A DNA stretch of 64,000 nt from Nocardia concava NBRC 100430 (GCF_000308815.1 NZ_BAFX01000008.1:44793-108792), one strand, 5' to 3'. Counted from the stretch's first letter, positions 34,581 through 43,975 are shown. Notes: generated by a model not told the origin, from the sequence alone. Translations and numbers: made by a program.

Positions 34581-35605
34581 CGTGCCTCCAGGGTGGCGAC
34601 CAGGTTCTGCTGCAGCGCGGGGCCCGAACTGGCGTGTGCCAGTGCGCGATTCGCGGTGCCATTGAAGATTTCGGTGGCGGCGAAGCCGATGCGCTCGAGT
34701 CCGGCCGCGAACATCGGGTTGCCCGCGAGCGGACCGCCCGAGGGATTGATGCGGGTGTTCCCGTTCAGGCCGATGGCCTGCTTCAGGATCAGCTCCTCGT
34801 GGCTGTATTGCGTGTGCAGCTCGGCAACGTCGAAATCGCCACCGGCACCGTTGATCGCGGCCTTGGCGGCCTTGGCCGCGGATTCCGAGACGGTCAGATC
34901 GCGCGCGCCCAGCACCGGGGTGTCGATGTAGTGGGCGATGCCGGTCAGCCAGGCCGGGCGCTCGCACAGCTCGCGGGCGCGATCGCCCACGGCCAGCACG
35001 ATGGCGGCCGCACCGTCGGTGATCGGCGCGATGTCGTGGGCGCGGAACGGATCCGCGACCTTCGCCTCGGCCAGCAGCTTGTCGGCGTCGCCGCCGGTGC
35101 TGCGGGCGGCGACCGCGGCCATATCGGCCTCGGTCCACTTGCCCGCGTCCAGGCCCGCACGGGCCTGCAGCCCGGCCATGGACACCGAGTCCGGCCACAG
35201 CGGCGCGACCAGGTACGGGTCGGTCTGCAGGCTCAGGATCTGACGCAGGGTGCCGGCGGAGGACTTGCCGAAGCCGTACACCAGCGCCGTCTTCGCCTGT
35301 CCGGAGCGCAGTTTCACGTACGCCTCGTACAGCGCCCAGGCCGCGTCCATCTCCACGTGCGACTCGTTGATCGGCGGCACCGCGCCGATGGAGTCGATCG
35401 CCGAGATGAACGAGAACGCCCGCCCGGCAAGGTAATCCGAGGAGCCGGAGCACCAGAAGTCGATATCGGAGACGCTGGTGCCCAGCTTGGCGTGCAGCTC
35501 CTGGAAGCACGGCGCGAGCATCTCCACGCCATTTGTGGTGCCGAAGGTCTCCGGCACGTGCGGCGCATGGGCGAACCCGACGACCGCGATGTCTGTGTTG
35601 CTCAA
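34577..35605 (-). CDS. ltp4: Thiolase-like lipid-transfer protein Ltp4
   Basis: A 342-residue thiolase-fold protein resembling Rv3522. It opens with IAVVGFAHAPHVPETFGTTNGVEML. PPINESHVEMDAAWALYEA replaces the nucleophile loop and has no Cys, while NPSGGPLAGNPMFAAGLERIGF is the glycine-rich active-site loop. The start is TTG at 35605, directly before SNTDIAVVG; no better ATG is seen. It lies 17 bases downstream of the DUF35 gene and overlaps ltp3. Probably pairs with Ltp3 or the DUF35 protein. Confidence 0.82.
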   Translation of the reverse strand: MSNTDIAVVGFAHAPHVPETFGTTNGVEMLAPCFQELHAKLGTSVSDIDFWCSGSSDYLAGRAFSFISAIDSIGAVPPINESHVEMDAAWALYEAYVKLRSGQAKTALVYGFGKSSAGTLRQILSLQTDPYLVAPLWPDSVSMAGLQARAGLDAGKWTEADMAAVAARSTGGDADKLLAEAKVADPFRAHDIAPITDGAAAIVLAVGDRARELCERPAWLTGIAHYIDTPVLGARDLTVSESAAKAAKAAINGAGGDFDVAELHTQYSHEELILKQAIGLNGNTRINPSGGPLAGNPMFAAGLERIGFAATEIFNGTANRALAHASSGPALQQNLVATLEAR

Positions 35606-35622
35606 GGTATTTCAGCGCCTCT

Positions 35623-36588
35623 CTACAGGTGGTGCGCGAAAGAGTCGTAGTCGGCGTCCGGTTCGCCGGTCGGCCGGAAGTGGTCGATGTTTCCGATGGA
35701 AAGACCCCACTCCTCGCGCGGCTTCCACACGGCCTTCACCCTCATGCCCATCCGGACCTCGTTCGCCTCGATGCCGAGCACCAGGTGCAGGAACGGAATG
35801 TCGGTGCCGTCCAACAGGATGTAGGCGGCGACGTACGGGGGCTTGATCGACTGGCCCATGAACGGCACGTTCACGATGCAGAAGGTGGTGACGATGCCGG
35901 TGTCGGACACCTCGACGAAATCGTCGGTCGGCGAGCCGTCGCGCGGGTCGGCGCCGCGGGGCGGGAAGTACACCTTGCCGTCCATCTGGGCGCGGGCGCC
36001 CAGCAGCTTGCCCTCCATGAGGCCCTTCAGGAAGACGGCTTCCTGCGGGGCGGCGGTGTGCTTGATGGAGAAGTCCACCGGGGTCACGATGCCGGTGATG
36101 GGCTCGCCCGCATCCGCGGAAGGCGTTGGGGCGGTGGAGGTCTCGCCCGGCTCGAAGGCGGCGATGTCCTGGATGCGCCCGGTGCGCTCGGCGGCCCAGC
36201 GCGCCCGCACCCGCAGACCGGTCGAGATGTCCTCGGGCGAGGCCACGTCCACCGCGTGCAGGATGGCGGTGTCCGCGCCGTCCAGCTTGATCAGCGCATA
36301 GGCGAAGGGCCGGTCGAACGGCTGGCCCGGCAGCGGCTCGGCCACCCAGGACCAGGTCTGGACCGTCCCGACGTCGGAGACCTCGACGAACTCCGAGAGC
36401 GGTTCGCTGGTCTTCGGATCGAATTCCGCGGGCGGCACGATCACGCGCCCGTCGGAACCCCGCACACCGACGACCTTGCCGGATCGCAGTTCCGTGAGGA
36501 AGCGACCGATGATCGGACCGGTGGAGCGGGTGTAGTCGAATTGCATCCGCAGCGGTGCGGACAGTACTTCGGTGTTCCCCAGAGTCAC
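35623..36588 (-). CDS. Duplicated DUF35 OB-fold protein (Rv3521-like)
   Basis: A 321-residue protein with two DUF35/OB-fold units (roughly residues 30-145 and 170-300), each with a PP-type loop (VIVPPAEFDP and KVYFPPRGADP) and an acyl-CoA-associated beta barrel. Such proteins are obligate partners of Ltp-type thiolases. The GTG at 36588 is chosen since the KstR box lies 10 bases upstream and a longer frame would run through it. First gene of the DUF35-ltp4-ltp3-ksi operon, as in Rv3521-3523. Confidence 0.82.
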   Translation of the reverse strand: MTLGNTEVLSAPLRMQFDYTRSTGPIIGRFLTELRSGKVVGVRGSDGRVIVPPAEFDPKTSEPLSEFVEVSDVGTVQTWSWVAEPLPGQPFDRPFAYALIKLDGADTAILHAVDVASPEDISTGLRVRARWAAERTGRIQDIAAFEPGETSTAPTPSADAGEPITGIVTPVDFSIKHTAAPQEAVFLKGLMEGKLLGARAQMDGKVYFPPRGADPRDGSPTDDFVEVSDTGIVTTFCIVNVPFMGQSIKPPYVAAYILLDGTDIPFLHLVLGIEANEVRMGMRVKAVWKPREEWGLSIGNIDHFRPTGEPDADYDSFAHHL

Positions 36589-36597
36589 GAGATCGAG

Positions 36598-36611
36598 TAG
36601 AACAGGTTCTA
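36598..36611. promoter_or_regulatory. KstR box, DUF35/oxidoreductase divergent promoter
   Basis: TAGAACAGGTTCTA is a near-perfect KstR dyad between the DUF35 operon and the F420-type oxidoreductase gene. Confidence 0.85.
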
Positions 36612-36681
36612 GTGATGGTGGCAAGAGCTGCGGCTGCGGCCCTGTCGACCGGCCCCGGATGTTCTAGGAAGGAACGCGAGA

Positions 36682-37719
36682 ATGCGCTTTGGGTTGCAAC
36701 TGGGATATTGGGGCGCGCAGCCGCCCGCCAATCATCGGGAGCTGGTGCTGGCCGCCGAGGAGTCCGGCTTCGACGCCGTCTTCACCGCGGAATCCTGGGG
36801 GTCGGACGCGTTCACGCCGCTGGCCTGGTACGGCTCCGACACCAGCCGGGTCCGCCTGGGCACTTCCGTGGTCCAGCTGTCGGCGCGCACGCCGACCGCC
36901 ACCGCCATGGCCGCGCTGACCCTCGACCACCTCAGCGGCGGACGGCACATTCTCGGCCTCGGCGTCTCCGGCCCACAGGTGGTCGAGGGCTGGTACGGGC
37001 AGTCCTTCGCCAAACCGCTCGCCCGCACCCGCGAATACGTCTCGATCGTGCGGCAGGTGCTGGCCCGCGAGGCCAAGGTGACCAGCCCGGGTCCGGCCTA
37101 TCCGCTGCCGTTCAATGGCGCGGGCGCAACGGGATTGGGCAAGCCGCTCAAGCCGATCACCCATCCGCTGCGCGCGGACCTGCCGATCTGGCTCGGTGCG
37201 GAGGGCCCCAAGAACGTGGCGCTGACCGCGGAGATCGCCGACGGCTGGCTGGCCATCTACTACACGCCGCGGCTGGCCGATATGTACAACGAGTGGCTCG
37301 ACGAGGGCTTCTCGCGGCCGGGTGCGCGGCGTTCGCGCGAGGATTTCGAGATCGCGGCCACCGCCCAGGTGATCCTGACCGACGATCGCAAGGCTGCGCT
37401 CGACGCGATCCGGCCCTACAGCGCGCTGTACATCGGCGGCATGGGCGCGGAGGAGCTGAACTTCCACGCCGAGGTCTATCGCCGGATGGGATACGGCGAG
37501 GCGGTCGACGAGATCACCCGGCTGTTCCGGTCCGGCCGCAAAGCAGAAGCGGCCGCGGCGGTTCCGGACGAGCTGATCCTGGACACCACCATCATCGGCA
37601 ATGAGGCCGAGGTGCGTGAGCAGTTGAAGGTGTGGGAGCAGGCCGGGGTCACCATGATGCTCATCGGCGTCCGGGATGTGGCGCAGTTCGAGCAGCTCCG
37701 TCCGCTGATCGAATCGTAG
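36682..37719 (+). CDS. LLM-class F420-dependent oxidoreductase (Rv3520c-like)
   Basis: A 345-residue luciferase-like TIM-barrel oxidoreductase. GLQLGYWGAQPPANH at the N terminus, TSVVQLSARTPTATAMAALTLDHLSGGR and LGLGVSGPQVVEGWYG are typical F420-binding LLM-family segments. It is placed as Rv3520c beside Rv3521 and is therefore probably involved in steroid catabolism; the reaction is unknown. ATG follows AGGAAGGA at good spacing, and the KstR box lies 71 bases upstream. Confidence 0.83.
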   Translation: MRFGLQLGYWGAQPPANHRELVLAAEESGFDAVFTAESWGSDAFTPLAWYGSDTSRVRLGTSVVQLSARTPTATAMAALTLDHLSGGRHILGLGVSGPQVVEGWYGQSFAKPLARTREYVSIVRQVLAREAKVTSPGPAYPLPFNGAGATGLGKPLKPITHPLRADLPIWLGAEGPKNVALTAEIADGWLAIYYTPRLADMYNEWLDEGFSRPGARRSREDFEIAATAQVILTDDRKAALDAIRPYSALYIGGMGAEELNFHAEVYRRMGYGEAVDEITRLFRSGRKAEAAAAVPDELILDTTIIGNEAEVREQLKVWEQAGVTMMLIGVRDVAQFEQLRPLIES

Positions 37720-37794
37720 GTTTGGTTGTACTGTGTGTGACAGGGGGCACATTCGGTCCATCGACTGAGTGGGATTTGTGGCTTGTCACACACA

Positions 37795-37808
37795 AGAACA
37801 CGTTCTAT
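37795..37808. promoter_or_regulatory. KstR box upstream of fadD19
   Basis: AGAACACGTTCTAT contains the ideal core GAACACGTTC, 10 bases before the GTG of fadD19. Confidence 0.85.
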
Positions 37809-37817
37809 TTTGATCCT

Positions 37818-39467
37818 GTGAGCTACAACATTGCGGACCTCGTCGAGCACACCATCGACCTCATGCCGGAACGTGTCGCACTGGTTGACGACTCGCGTTC
37901 GGTGACCTACGCCGAATTGGAGGATCGAGCCAACCGATTGGCGCACTACCTGCAGGAACAGGGTGTGAAGCCGGGTGACAAGGTCGGCGTGTACTCGCGC
38001 AACACCATCGAGGCCGTGGAGGCCATGGTGGCCATCTTCAAGGCGCGCGCCGTGATGATCAACGTGAACTACCGGTACGTTGAGAACGAGTTGCAGTACA
38101 TCTTCGAGAACTCGGACATGGTCGCGCTGCTGCACGAGCGTCGCTACAGCGACAAGGTCGCCAATGTGCTGCCGAAGGTGCCGGCCATCAAGTCCGTCAT
38201 CACCGTCGAGGACGGCACCGACCTGCCGCTGCCCCCCGGCGCGGTGGAATACGAAGCGGCACTGGCCGGTTCGCACGGCGAGCGCGACTTCGAGGAGCGC
38301 TCCTCCGACGACATCATGATGATCTACACCGGCGGCACCACCGGCATGCCCAAGGGCGTCATGTGGCGGCAGGAGGACTGGTGGCGCGTCCTCGGCGGCG
38401 GCATCAACTTCTACACCGGCGTCTTCATCGAGGACGAGTGGGAGCAGGCCAAGGGCGGCGCGAGCGGCAGTACGCAGATGGTGCGCTACCCGATCCCGCC
38501 GCTGATCCACGGCGGCGCGTTCACCGCGACCCTGCACAGCCTCTTCGACGGCGGTAAGGCCGTCATGCTGCCGGAGTTCAGCGGGCACGGGGTGTGGCGC
38601 GCCATCGAGAACCACGGCGTGAACATGATCTTTATTACCGGTGACGCCATGGCCCGCCCGATGCTCGACGCGGTGGCCGAGGGCAACCCGGAAACCGGTG
38701 CGCCGTACAACCATTCGAGCCTGTGGGTGCTGGCCTCGAGTGCCGCGCTGTTCTCGCCCGCCTTCAAGGACGAGTTCATCGAGCGGTTCCCGAACGCGCT
38801 CATCACCGACTCCATCGGCTCCTCGGAGACCGGCTTCGGCGGTCTGGCCGTGGCGGCCAAGGGCGCCACCCACACCGGCGGCCCGCGCGTGAAGATCGAC
38901 GGCTCCACCAAGGTCATCGACGAGAACGGCAACGAGGTCGTGGCCGGTTCCGGCCAGGTCGGCATGCTGGCCCGCACCGGCAACATCCCGCTGGGCTACT
39001 ACAACGACCCGGTGAAGACCGCCGAAACCTTCAAGGTGTTCAACGGGATTCGCTACTCCATCCCCGGCGACTTCGCCCGGGTGGAGGAGGACGGCACCGT
39101 GACGATGCTGGGCCGCGGCTCGGTGTCCATCAACTCCGGTGGCGAGAAGATCTACCCCGAGGAGGTCGAGGGCGCGCTCAAGGCGCACCCGGACATCTTC
39201 GACGCGCTGGTGGTCGGCGTGCCCGACGAGCGCTGGGGCCAGCGGGTGGTCGCGGTCGTGCAGTGTCGCGGCGAGGCCCGCCCGACGCTGGAGGAGCTGC
39301 GCCCGACCCTGACCAAGGAAATCTCCTCCTACAAGATGCCGCGCAGCCTGTGGTACGCGGACGAGATCAAGCGTTCGCCCGCCGGTAAGCCGGATTACAA
39401 GTGGGCCAAGGCGCAGACCGAGGCGCGCGAGGCCGACAACCACGCGCAGGCTTCGAGTAGCAAGTAA
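37818..39467 (+). CDS. fadD19: Steroid-C24/C26-CoA ligase FadD19
   Basis: A 549-residue acyl-CoA synthetase. YTGGTTGMPKGVMW (about residue 175), SIGSSETGFGG, and INSGGEKIYPEEVEGALKAHP are the ANL signatures. FadD19 activates steroid side-chain carboxylates (C24/C26) with CoA. The start is GTG 37818 immediately before SYNIADLVEH, 10 bases from a perfect KstR core and without a clear ribosome site, so the mRNA may be leaderless. A strong terminator follows. Confidence 0.88.
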   Translation: MSYNIADLVEHTIDLMPERVALVDDSRSVTYAELEDRANRLAHYLQEQGVKPGDKVGVYSRNTIEAVEAMVAIFKARAVMINVNYRYVENELQYIFENSDMVALLHERRYSDKVANVLPKVPAIKSVITVEDGTDLPLPPGAVEYEAALAGSHGERDFEERSSDDIMMIYTGGTTGMPKGVMWRQEDWWRVLGGGINFYTGVFIEDEWEQAKGGASGSTQMVRYPIPPLIHGGAFTATLHSLFDGGKAVMLPEFSGHGVWRAIENHGVNMIFITGDAMARPMLDAVAEGNPETGAPYNHSSLWVLASSAALFSPAFKDEFIERFPNALITDSIGSSETGFGGLAVAAKGATHTGGPRVKIDGSTKVIDENGNEVVAGSGQVGMLARTGNIPLGYYNDPVKTAETFKVFNGIRYSIPGDFARVEEDGTVTMLGRGSVSINSGGEKIYPEEVEGALKAHPDIFDALVVGVPDERWGQRVVAVVQCRGEARPTLEELRPTLTKEISSYKMPRSLWYADEIKRSPAGKPDYKWAKAQTEAREADNHAQASSSK

Positions 39468-39495
39468 GTTCTCGCCCAGCGAATTACAGTGATGT

Positions 39496-39540
39496 GATGC
39501 CCGTCCGCATTTTCTATGCGGGCGGGCATCGATCATTTTT
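39496..39540 (+). terminator. Rho-independent terminator after fadD19
   Basis: GATGCCCG-T-CCGCA pairs with TGCGGGCGGGCATC (G-T wobble) and is followed by ATTTTT. Confidence 0.85.
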
Positions 39541-39581
39541 GCGGGTTTTTCTTGTCGGTGGGCTGTGCGAGGCTGTTGGCC

Positions 39582-40583
39582 ATGAGCGAGAAGGTAAGCA
39601 GATCCGTCACGATTTCCGATGACGTATTGCGCTCTTTCGAAGGGCATCGACGCGAACTGTGCGCCTATGCGTATCGAATGCTCGGGTCCTCATTCGAAGC
39701 CGAGGACGCGGTGCAGGAGACTTTCACGCGCGCGTGGAAGTCGTATGACTCGTTCGAGGGCCGCTCCAGTGTGCGGTCGTGGCTGTACAAGATCGCCACG
39801 AACGTCTGCCTGGACATGCTGGACGGGCCGCAGCGGCGCGCCCGGCCCATGGACCTGAACGGCCCCTCGACCCCCGATTCACAGCTGCCCGCGCCGGAGC
39901 CGGATTACGTGTGGGTGGAACCGATTCCGAACGCGCTCGCCTTCGGCGCCGATCCGGCCGAGGCCGCGAGCACGAAAGACACGCTGCGCCTTGCCTTCGT
40001 GGCGGCGGTGCAGCATCTACCCGCCAGCCAGCGCGCCATCCTGATCATGCGCGAGGTGCTGCGCTTCTCCGCCGGCGAGACCGCCGACATGCTCAATGTG
40101 TCCCCGGCATCGGTGAACAGCGCCTTGCAGCGCGCCCGCGCCACCATGTCGAAGGTGCAGGAGAAGTCCACCGTCTCCGACCCCTTCGACGAGAACAACG
40201 AGCAGCAGCGCAAACTCGTCGATGATTTCGTCAAGGCGTTCGAGGCCTACGATATGAGCGCCCTCACCGAGCTCCTCAAAGCCGATGTGGCGCTGTCCAT
40301 GCCGCCGTTCTCACTGTGGATCTCCGGCCCGGAGAACGTCGCCGAGTTCATGCTCGGCACCGGCCACGCCTGCCGCGACTCCCGCATGATCCCCCTCGAG
40401 GGCGCCAACGGCCTCCCCGCCTTCGGCCACTACAAGCCCAGCGACGAGCCCGGCCTGTGGACCCCCTGGTCCATCACCACCCTGGAACTCGACGGCGACC
40501 GCATCTCCGGCCTCACCTTCTTCCTCGACACCGAAAAGCTCTTCCCCCTCTTCGGCCTCCCCATGGAACTCCGCCCGAATTAA
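39582..40583 (+). CDS. ECF sigma factor with C-terminal SnoaL-like domain
   Basis: A 333-residue sigma factor. Region 2 is at residues 15-85 (HRRELCAYAYRMLGSSFEAEDAVQETF, FEGRSSVRSWLYKIATNVCLDML). Region 4 is at about 140-205 (LPASQRAILIMREVLRFSAGETADML). A SnoaL/NTF2-like domain occupies 220-330 and is thought to gate activity in this sigma group (SigG/SigJ-like, TIGR02960 type). It begins at ATG 39582 with GAGG upstream. It follows fadD19 after a terminator, so it has its own promoter. The stimulus and target genes are unknown. Confidence 0.8.
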   Translation: MSEKVSRSVTISDDVLRSFEGHRRELCAYAYRMLGSSFEAEDAVQETFTRAWKSYDSFEGRSSVRSWLYKIATNVCLDMLDGPQRRARPMDLNGPSTPDSQLPAPEPDYVWVEPIPNALAFGADPAEAASTKDTLRLAFVAAVQHLPASQRAILIMREVLRFSAGETADMLNVSPASVNSALQRARATMSKVQEKSTVSDPFDENNEQQRKLVDDFVKAFEAYDMSALTELLKADVALSMPPFSLWISGPENVAEFMLGTGHACRDSRMIPLEGANGLPAFGHYKPSDEPGLWTPWSITTLELDGDRISGLTFFLDTEKLFPLFGLPMELRPN

Positions 40584-40587
40584 GCCT

Positions 40588-40662
40588 CGTCATCCCGGCA
40601 TGCTTTTGGCCGGGATCCATGGCAGCGTGGTGGATTCCGGCCAAAAGCGTGCCGGAATGACG
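40588..40662. repeat. 75-base imperfect inverted repeat
   Basis: Two arms of about 32 bases pair: CGTCATCCCGGCATGCTTTT... at the left and ...AAAAGCGTGCCGGAATGACG at the right, with an 11-base centre. The GTCATTCCGGC-type ends resemble dispersed REP/MITE-like palindromes. It lies in the gap between the sigma-factor and HTH-regulator genes. Confidence 0.72.
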
Positions 40663-40673
40663 GGGGAGCGGCG

Positions 40674-41315
40674 GTGACCGTGGAGCAGCTGGCGGAAGAG
40701 CGGTTGGTGGACAGCCTGCGCGACATGCTCGGGCAGGTCCGCCACGAGGCGGTCATGGCCATTGCCCGCCCGGTGCGGCCGGAGACCGAATACCGGTCCG
40801 AGGACATGGTGTTCCGGCAGCTGCACGAGGCCGGGAAACAGGTGCGGCTGCTGCTCTCGTCGGCCTACGTGGGCAGCCGGGGACGGCAGTCGGTACTGCG
40901 GCAGTTCTCGCTCGGCTCGCGGATCCGGGTCACCGATACCGACTTCTGCAATGCGCTGATCGTGGACCGGGAGCGGGCGGCGCTGTGGTCGGCGGTGCCG
41001 GGTGCGGAGTCGCGCGGCTATCTGGTCGCCGAGCCCACGCTGCTCGGCGTGGTGCACCAATTCGCCGTCCGCACCTGGCATTCCGCGCGTCAGCTGCGCG
41101 ACCACCTGGAACTGCGCGACGGCGGTCTCGACGCGGTCGCGCTGGCGGTGGTCGAGCAGCTCTTCGCCGGGGTGAAGGACGAGACCGCGGCGCGGGCGCT
41201 GGGTGTTTCGCTGCGCACGTATCGGCGCTATGTCGCTCAGCTCATGGACCGGTTCGATGTCAGCACCAGATTCCAGCTGGGTGCGCGGGTGCGCGAACTC
41301 GGACTGTCGAGCTGA
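40674..41315 (+). CDS. LuxR-type HTH transcriptional regulator
   Basis: A 213-residue regulator. The N-terminal 140 residues are an unassigned sensor-like domain with RLLLSSAYVGSRGRQSVLRQF and FCNALIVDRERAALWSAV, and the C-terminal LuxR/NarL HTH reads DETAARALGVSLRTYRRYVAQLMDRF. This arrangement is common in actinobacterial regulators. GTG 40674 starts directly after the inverted repeat. It converges on the FadD-like gene with 16 bases between the stops. Targets are unknown. Confidence 0.72.
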   Translation: MTVEQLAEERLVDSLRDMLGQVRHEAVMAIARPVRPETEYRSEDMVFRQLHEAGKQVRLLLSSAYVGSRGRQSVLRQFSLGSRIRVTDTDFCNALIVDRERAALWSAVPGAESRGYLVAEPTLLGVVHQFAVRTWHSARQLRDHLELRDGGLDAVALAVVEQLFAGVKDETAARALGVSLRTYRRYVAQLMDRFDVSTRFQLGARVRELGLSS

Positions 41316-41331
41316 GCGACGGCTCGCTCGG

Positions 41332-42918
41332 TCAGCGGGGCACGCGCATGGTGTCGGCGTGCTCGGCCGCGTATCGCTTGGCGGCGGGATAGTTGGCCTT
41401 GCCGCTGGGCTGGCGCATGACCTCCTCGACCAGCCAATACCCGCGCGGCGCTTTGTATCCCGCGACCTTGGTGCGCAGATGCCCGTCGAGTTCGGCCAGG
41501 GCGAGCTCGACGCCCGGGCGGGGCTGCACCACCGCCGCGACGGCCTGGCCGAAGCGTACGTCCGGAATGCCGATCACCAGGGCGTCGAAGACGTCCAGGT
41601 GGGATTTGAGCGCGGTCTCGACCTCCTCCGGGAACACCTTCTCGCCACCGGTATTGACGCACTCCGAGCCCCGGCCCAGCAGCGTGACGGTGCTGTCCGC
41701 CTCGTAGCGGGCATAATCACCCGGCACTACATAGCGTTTGCCGTCGATCTCGAAGAAGATCGTCTTCGACTTCTCCGGATCCTTGTAATAGCCCAGCGGC
41801 ACATGCCCGGTGCGCGCCATCCGGCCGACGGCTCCGGGGCGGGGCTCGATCAGCTTGCCGTCGTCGTCCAGCAGCGCGGACTGTGCGCCGAAGCGCACCC
41901 GCGGGCCCTGGGTGTGGTCGGAATCCTTTGTGACCACCGATAATCCGGTGCTGCCGCTCTCCGACGAGCCGATCACATCGGTGATGAACAGGTTGGGGAA
42001 CAGCTCGATGTACCGCTGTTTCAGCGAGTGCGAGAAGAGCGCGGCGTGACTGCTGAGCGCCCACAGGGACGGAACCTGGTAGCGGCCTTCGTGATACGCC
42101 TCCAGCAGCGGTTTGGCCATGGCGTCGCCGACCACGGTCAGCACATTGACCCGATGGCGCTCGACAATCCGCCAGACCTCGTGGGCATCGAATCGCGGCA
42201 CGAAGACCAGGGTGCCGCCGGAGTTCAGGGCCAGGAAGGCCGCCCACTGTGCGGCACCGTGGATGAGCGGGGAGAGCGGGGCCATGACGATGCCGTCCGG
42301 CGCGGATTTGGCATTGTTCGCCAATTCCCATTCGTCCGAGACGTATTCGCCGGTCACGTGGTTGATGCCGCCACCCAGTGCGCGCCACACATCCTCGTGC
42401 CGCCACATGACGCCCTTGGGCATGCCGGTGGTGCCGCCGGTGTAGAGGATGTAGAGGTCGTCGCCGCTGCGCGCGCCGAAATCGCGGTCGGGGGAGTGCG
42501 CGGCCAGTGCCGCGTCATAGTCCGGTCCGATCGCGAGCACCTCGGACAAACCCGGCGCAGATGCCCGGACCTCGGCCACGATATCGCCGTATTCCGCCTC
42601 GTGCACCAGCGCTTTCAGATCCGCGTTCTCGACGATGTAGCGCACCTCGCCGGCCACATATCGATAGTTCACGCACACCGAGACGGCCCGCAATTTGTAT
42701 GTCGCGAGCATCGTTTCGAGAGCCTCGGCGGAATTGCGGGAATAGACGCCGACATGATCGCCCGCGCCGATGCCCCGGGCCGCCAGGTAATGGGCGAGCC
42801 GATTGGCGCGCCGGTCGAGTTCGCGATAGGTGAACCGGCGATCCTCGCAGATCAAGGCGGTCCGATCGGGGACCGCGTCCGCCGCGTGTTCGAAAAGGTC
42901 TGCCACATTGAAAGCCAT
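41332..42918 (-). CDS. Acyl-CoA synthetase (FadD19 paralogue)
   Basis: A 528-residue ANL ligase. YTGGTTGMPKGVMWRHEDV, VIGSSESGSTGLS, VTLLGRGSECVNTGGEKVFPEEVE and PSGKANYPAAKRYA are all present. The layout follows FadD19, suggesting activation of a steroid or other branched carboxylate, but its surroundings (LuxR and XRE regulators) are not KstR-type and no KstR box was seen. ATG 42918 gives the MAFNVADLFEHAADAVPDR start; a longer frame is antisense filler. It could be an FadD17-like enzyme; substrate open. Confidence 0.8.
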   Translation of the reverse strand: MAFNVADLFEHAADAVPDRTALICEDRRFTYRELDRRANRLAHYLAARGIGAGDHVGVYSRNSAEALETMLATYKLRAVSVCVNYRYVAGEVRYIVENADLKALVHEAEYGDIVAEVRASAPGLSEVLAIGPDYDAALAAHSPDRDFGARSGDDLYILYTGGTTGMPKGVMWRHEDVWRALGGGINHVTGEYVSDEWELANNAKSAPDGIVMAPLSPLIHGAAQWAAFLALNSGGTLVFVPRFDAHEVWRIVERHRVNVLTVVGDAMAKPLLEAYHEGRYQVPSLWALSSHAALFSHSLKQRYIELFPNLFITDVIGSSESGSTGLSVVTKDSDHTQGPRVRFGAQSALLDDDGKLIEPRPGAVGRMARTGHVPLGYYKDPEKSKTIFFEIDGKRYVVPGDYARYEADSTVTLLGRGSECVNTGGEKVFPEEVETALKSHLDVFDALVIGIPDVRFGQAVAAVVQPRPGVELALAELDGHLRTKVAGYKAPRGYWLVEEVMRQPSGKANYPAAKRYAAEHADTMRVPR

Positions 42919-43165
42919 GGGCTCACAGTGGCTTTCGCGGGTGTGAAGGGACAGTTCATCGGATGGCAGGAAGCTGCCATCGGGCCTCGATCGGCGGGGT
43001 TGATCCGCGAGCCGGTCCCCTCCTGTCCAGCCATAGACATGAACCCGGCCCGCGGCTCTCCTACCTTCGCCGGACCGGGTTTCAAGATCAAGATCAGCGA
43101 CCCACCCGCATTGGGTGTGTGACACGGGTTGTGCCGCACAACGGTTCGCTGGGAGGTCCTGCGAT

Positions 43166-43975
43166 TCACCACCCCACGATTGTGGAGGTATCGGGATCTT
43201 CGGTGGCCGGGTCGGGGTCGCGCGGGGTCAGGCTGAACAGCTCCATATCGCGGTGGGGGTAAGACCAGCGCAGGCAGTCGACCTGGTACTTCGAGACAGT
43301 GCCGGTGGCCGGGTCCCGGATGAGTGCGGTGTCGTCGGCCAGTACCTCGGGTGGGCACGGAGTGTTCCAGATGCGGTCGAACTCCGGGTTCGACCGGCAG
43401 GCCTCGCGGATCTCCCGCACCCGCTCGAGCGGTGTGGTCGCGAGCGCGTACTCCTGCAGGCCGAAGACGCAGCGATGGATGAAATCGGCCCAGTTGACCA
43501 TGATCTGGGGTGCGCGGGGGTCGGTCATGGTCGCCACGATGATGTTGAGGGGACGGGTCGCGGATCCGAGGCGGGGATCCAGCCAGGGGAACATTCGGAC
43601 GCCCAGCGCATTGCCCGCGAGGATGTTGAATTCGGGTATCTGGTGCAGGCACGCGGGTCCGCGCAGGTTGCGCATGAAGACCCGCATGCCCTCGGTCACC
43701 GAGCCCGAAGCTCCCGCGGACACCCCCAGGTCGTCACCGGTCGCTATGGACCACAGCACCCGGCGGCGGTTCATGGGGATCTCGAACAGCCGGGCCAAGG
43801 CGTTGAGGGTGTCCTGATGCGGAATGCGCTGTCCGTTCTCGATCTTCTCGTAGCCGCTGGTCGACATGTGCAGGGCGTCGGCCACGGCCCGCTGGGTCAT
43901 GCCCTGGCGCAGCCGTTCCCGTTTGAGATACGCGCCCAGCGAGATTCCGCCGCGCGTTTCCGGCGCCTCGGTCAT
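43166..43975 (-). CDS. XRE-family regulator with MmyB-like ligand domain
   Basis: A 269-residue regulator. The HTH at residues 12-62 reads GAYLKRERLRQGMTQRAVADAL with STSGYEKIENG. A MmyB-like ligand-binding domain follows (about 100-260), including PEFNILAGNALGVRMFPWLDP and the basic/aromatic region after NWADFIHRC. MmyB-type regulators bind fatty-acid-like ligands in related proteins. It lies 247 bases upstream of the fadD paralogue on the same strand, so it may control it; promoter motifs were not identified. Confidence 0.78.
   Translation of the reverse strand: MTEAPETRGGISLGAYLKRERLRQGMTQRAVADALHMSTSGYEKIENGQRIPHQDTLNALARLFEIPMNRRRVLWSIATGDDLGVSAGASGSVTEGMRVFMRNLRGPACLHQIPEFNILAGNALGVRMFPWLDPRLGSATRPLNIIVATMTDPRAPQIMVNWADFIHRCVFGLQEYALATTPLERVREIREACRSNPEFDRIWNTPCPPEVLADDTALIRDPATGTVSKYQVDCLRWSYPHRDMELFSLTPRDPDPATEDPDTSTIVGW

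Noticed and set aside
33414..35510. 698-residue minus-strand frame covering ltp4 and ltp3
   Set aside because: Its first half is an out-of-frame reading of ltp4; the true ltp3 begins at ATG 34580 with the overlap to the ltp4 stop.
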